From Myxococcota bacterium (GTDB lineage Bacteria > Myxococcota > Polyangia > GCA-2747355 > JAKLHH01), in assembly GCA_022710245.1 (NCBI GenBank), contig JAKLHH010000346.1, positions 1 through 7,468 of the forward strand: 7,468 bases of DNA. Direction: 5' to 3'. Below are positions 6,490-7,468 of this stretch, one piece after another (position 1 is the stretch's first letter; each line of letters begins with the position of its first letter). A model generated the notes under the pieces. That model did no database searches. It saw nothing but the letters and a program-made list of their open reading frames with translations, and was not told the DNA's origin. Position numbers and translations under genes: made by a program.

Positions 6490-7468
6490 ACCGACGACGC
6501 CGAGGGTGTGGATCGGCGTCGCGGGTTCGATCTCGCGATAGCTGTAGACGGAGAGCGCCGGCACGTGGCGCGCCGCGAAGGCCGCCAGGTGAGGCCGCAC
6601 GTCGGGAGCCACCACCAGCACCGGGATCTGCGCGCTCGAGGCGACGCGGGCCGCCGCGCGTTCGAGGGCGCCGAGCACGCGCGGGATCGCGTGGCCGTCG
6701 AAGGCGGCGGCCTCGCGCTGGGTGCCGTGCAGGAACTGGCGCAGGTCCTGCTCGAGCTGCGGGTCGAGGACCAGCGCGTGCACCTTGCCGTCGTCGGCGA
6801 GGACGCGCGAGGTGAGGTGCTTCGCCATCCGCTGGCGGACGAGCTCGGTCAGGAGCTCGGGGTCCTTCAGCTGCCCGGCGTGGTCCGCGAGCGCCTCGAA
6901 GATGGTGCGCAGGTCGCGGATGGAGACGCCCTCGCGCAGCAGGTTGCGCAGGACCTTGATCACCTCGCCGAGCGGCAGCAGGGTCGGGATCAGGTCCTCG
7001 ACCAGGCGCGGGTTGCTCTTGGCGAAGATGTCGAGGAGCTCCTGCACCTCGCGGCGCCCGATCAGGTCCGGCGCGTTCTTGCGCAGGAGCTCGCTGAGGT
7101 GGGTGGCGATCACGGTCGCCGCGTCGACGACGGTGTAGCCCATCGCCTCGGCGCCGCCGCGGTCGCTCGCCCCGATCCAGCAGGCGGGGAGCCCGAACGC
7201 CGGCTCCTTCACCGCGGTGCCCTGCAGCTGGCCGGTGGCGCTGCCGGGGTCCATGGCGAGGAACTGGCCGACCTTCACCTCCCCGCGGCCGACCTCGTTG
7301 CCCGAGAGCAGGACGCGGTACTCGCCCGGCCGGAGCTGGAGGTTATCCCGCACGTGGATGGGCGGGATGATGAGGCCGAGGTCGGTGGCGAACTGGCGGC
7401 GGATCCCGGAGATGCGGCTGAGCAGGTTGCCGGTCCGGCTGCTGTCGACGAGGCCGACCAGCTCGTAG
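6478..7468 (-). CDS. flhA: Flagellar type III export gate protein FlhA, C-terminal part (5' end outside window)
   Basis: FlhA is the large export-gate subunit of the flagellar type III secretion system. It has an N-terminal membrane domain and a C-terminal cytoplasmic domain that docks export substrates with their chaperones. The frame is open to the window edge, giving 329 visible residues (first full codon at 7467) and ending in TAG at 6478-6480. The family is about 690 residues, so this is roughly the last half, essentially the whole cytoplasmic domain; the membrane part lies outside. Family hallmarks, numbered from the visible start, are GIRRQFATDLG with IIPPIHVRDN (about 21-42), FGLPACWI (91-98), then GYTVVDAATVIATHLSELL, QEVQ-type RREVQELLD, LREGVSIRDLRTIFEAL and DPELLTELVRQRM. 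GTG at 7353 is an internal valine codon in the conserved VRDN stretch, not the start. The stop codon abuts the flhF start region. No frameshift is seen. Confidence 0.97.
   Translation of the reverse strand, partial: YELVGLVDSSRTGNLLSRISGIRRQFATDLGLIIPPIHVRDNLQLRPGEYRVLLSGNEVGRGEVKVGQFLAMDPGSATGQLQGTAVKEPAFGLPACWIGASDRGGAEAMGYTVVDAATVIATHLSELLRKNAPDLIGRREVQELLDIFAKSNPRLVEDLIPTLLPLGEVIKVLRNLLREGVSIRDLRTIFEALADHAGQLKDPELLTELVRQRMAKHLTSRVLADDGKVHALVLDPQLEQDLRQFLHGTQREAAAFDGHAIPRVLGALERAAARVASSAQIPVLVVAPDVRPHLAAFAARHVPALSVYSYREIEPATPIHTLGVVGGAE

Noticed and set aside
5426..6541. Plus-strand open frame (371 codons) opposite flhF
   Set aside because: The composition is dominated by Ser, Arg and Ala with no motif, and the opposite strand holds a clear FlhF with intact GTPase motifs.

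Overview
The window is a single-strand block of eight flagellar genes, all read from the minus strand and packed almost end to end. In transcription order (from the high-coordinate end down) they are flhA (3' part only), flhF, flhG, fliA, flgF, flgG, flgA, flgH and the first third of flgI. Counting both partial genes, nine genes are represented. The longest gap between genes is 18 bases, one junction overlaps by 4 bases (ATGA), and most start codons have a purine-rich Shine-Dalgarno sequence inside or just after the preceding gene. There is no room between genes for ordinary promoters or terminators, so the block looks like part of one polycistronic operon. No RNA gene, mobile element, CRISPR array or phage feature was seen, and no gene-free stretch reaches even 20 bases.

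The DNA is very GC-rich (clearly around 70%), with codon third positions mostly G or C. FlgH (outer-membrane L ring) and FlgI (periplasmic P ring) imply a Gram-negative, two-membrane cell with a periplasm. The order flhA-flhF-flhG-fliA-flgF-flgG-flgA-flgH-flgI resembles flagellar clusters of the former Deltaproteobacteria (Desulfuromonas/Geobacter-like and related high-GC lineages). This placement is inferred from gene order and composition; no species can be named.

Region by region: 6478-7468 holds the cytoplasmic export-gate domain of FlhA. 5266-6474 and 4305-5252 encode the SRP-type GTPase FlhF and the MinD-type ATPase FlhG, which together set the place and number of flagella. 3631-4308 encodes sigma-28 (FliA), which directs late flagellar and chemotaxis transcription. 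2894-3628 and 2090-2875 encode the proximal-rod protein FlgF and distal-rod protein FlgG. 1208-2086 encodes the P-ring chaperone FlgA, and 480-1193 and 1-467 encode the L-ring lipoprotein FlgH and the P-ring protein FlgI. One transcript would thus carry site selection, export, late-gene sigma factor, rod and bushing.

This is mainly a conserved core region and I found no new system. The points worth a second look are sequence departures in known proteins. FlhG has a proline-rich N-terminus with no visible DQAxxLR-type FlhF-activating motif. Its partner FlhF has DTSGH where SRP-family GTPases usually have DTAGR. FliA has DPLNRS where sigma-28 factors such as the E. coli protein have DWVPRS. Several long open frames on the opposite strand and in other frames are GC-driven shadows.
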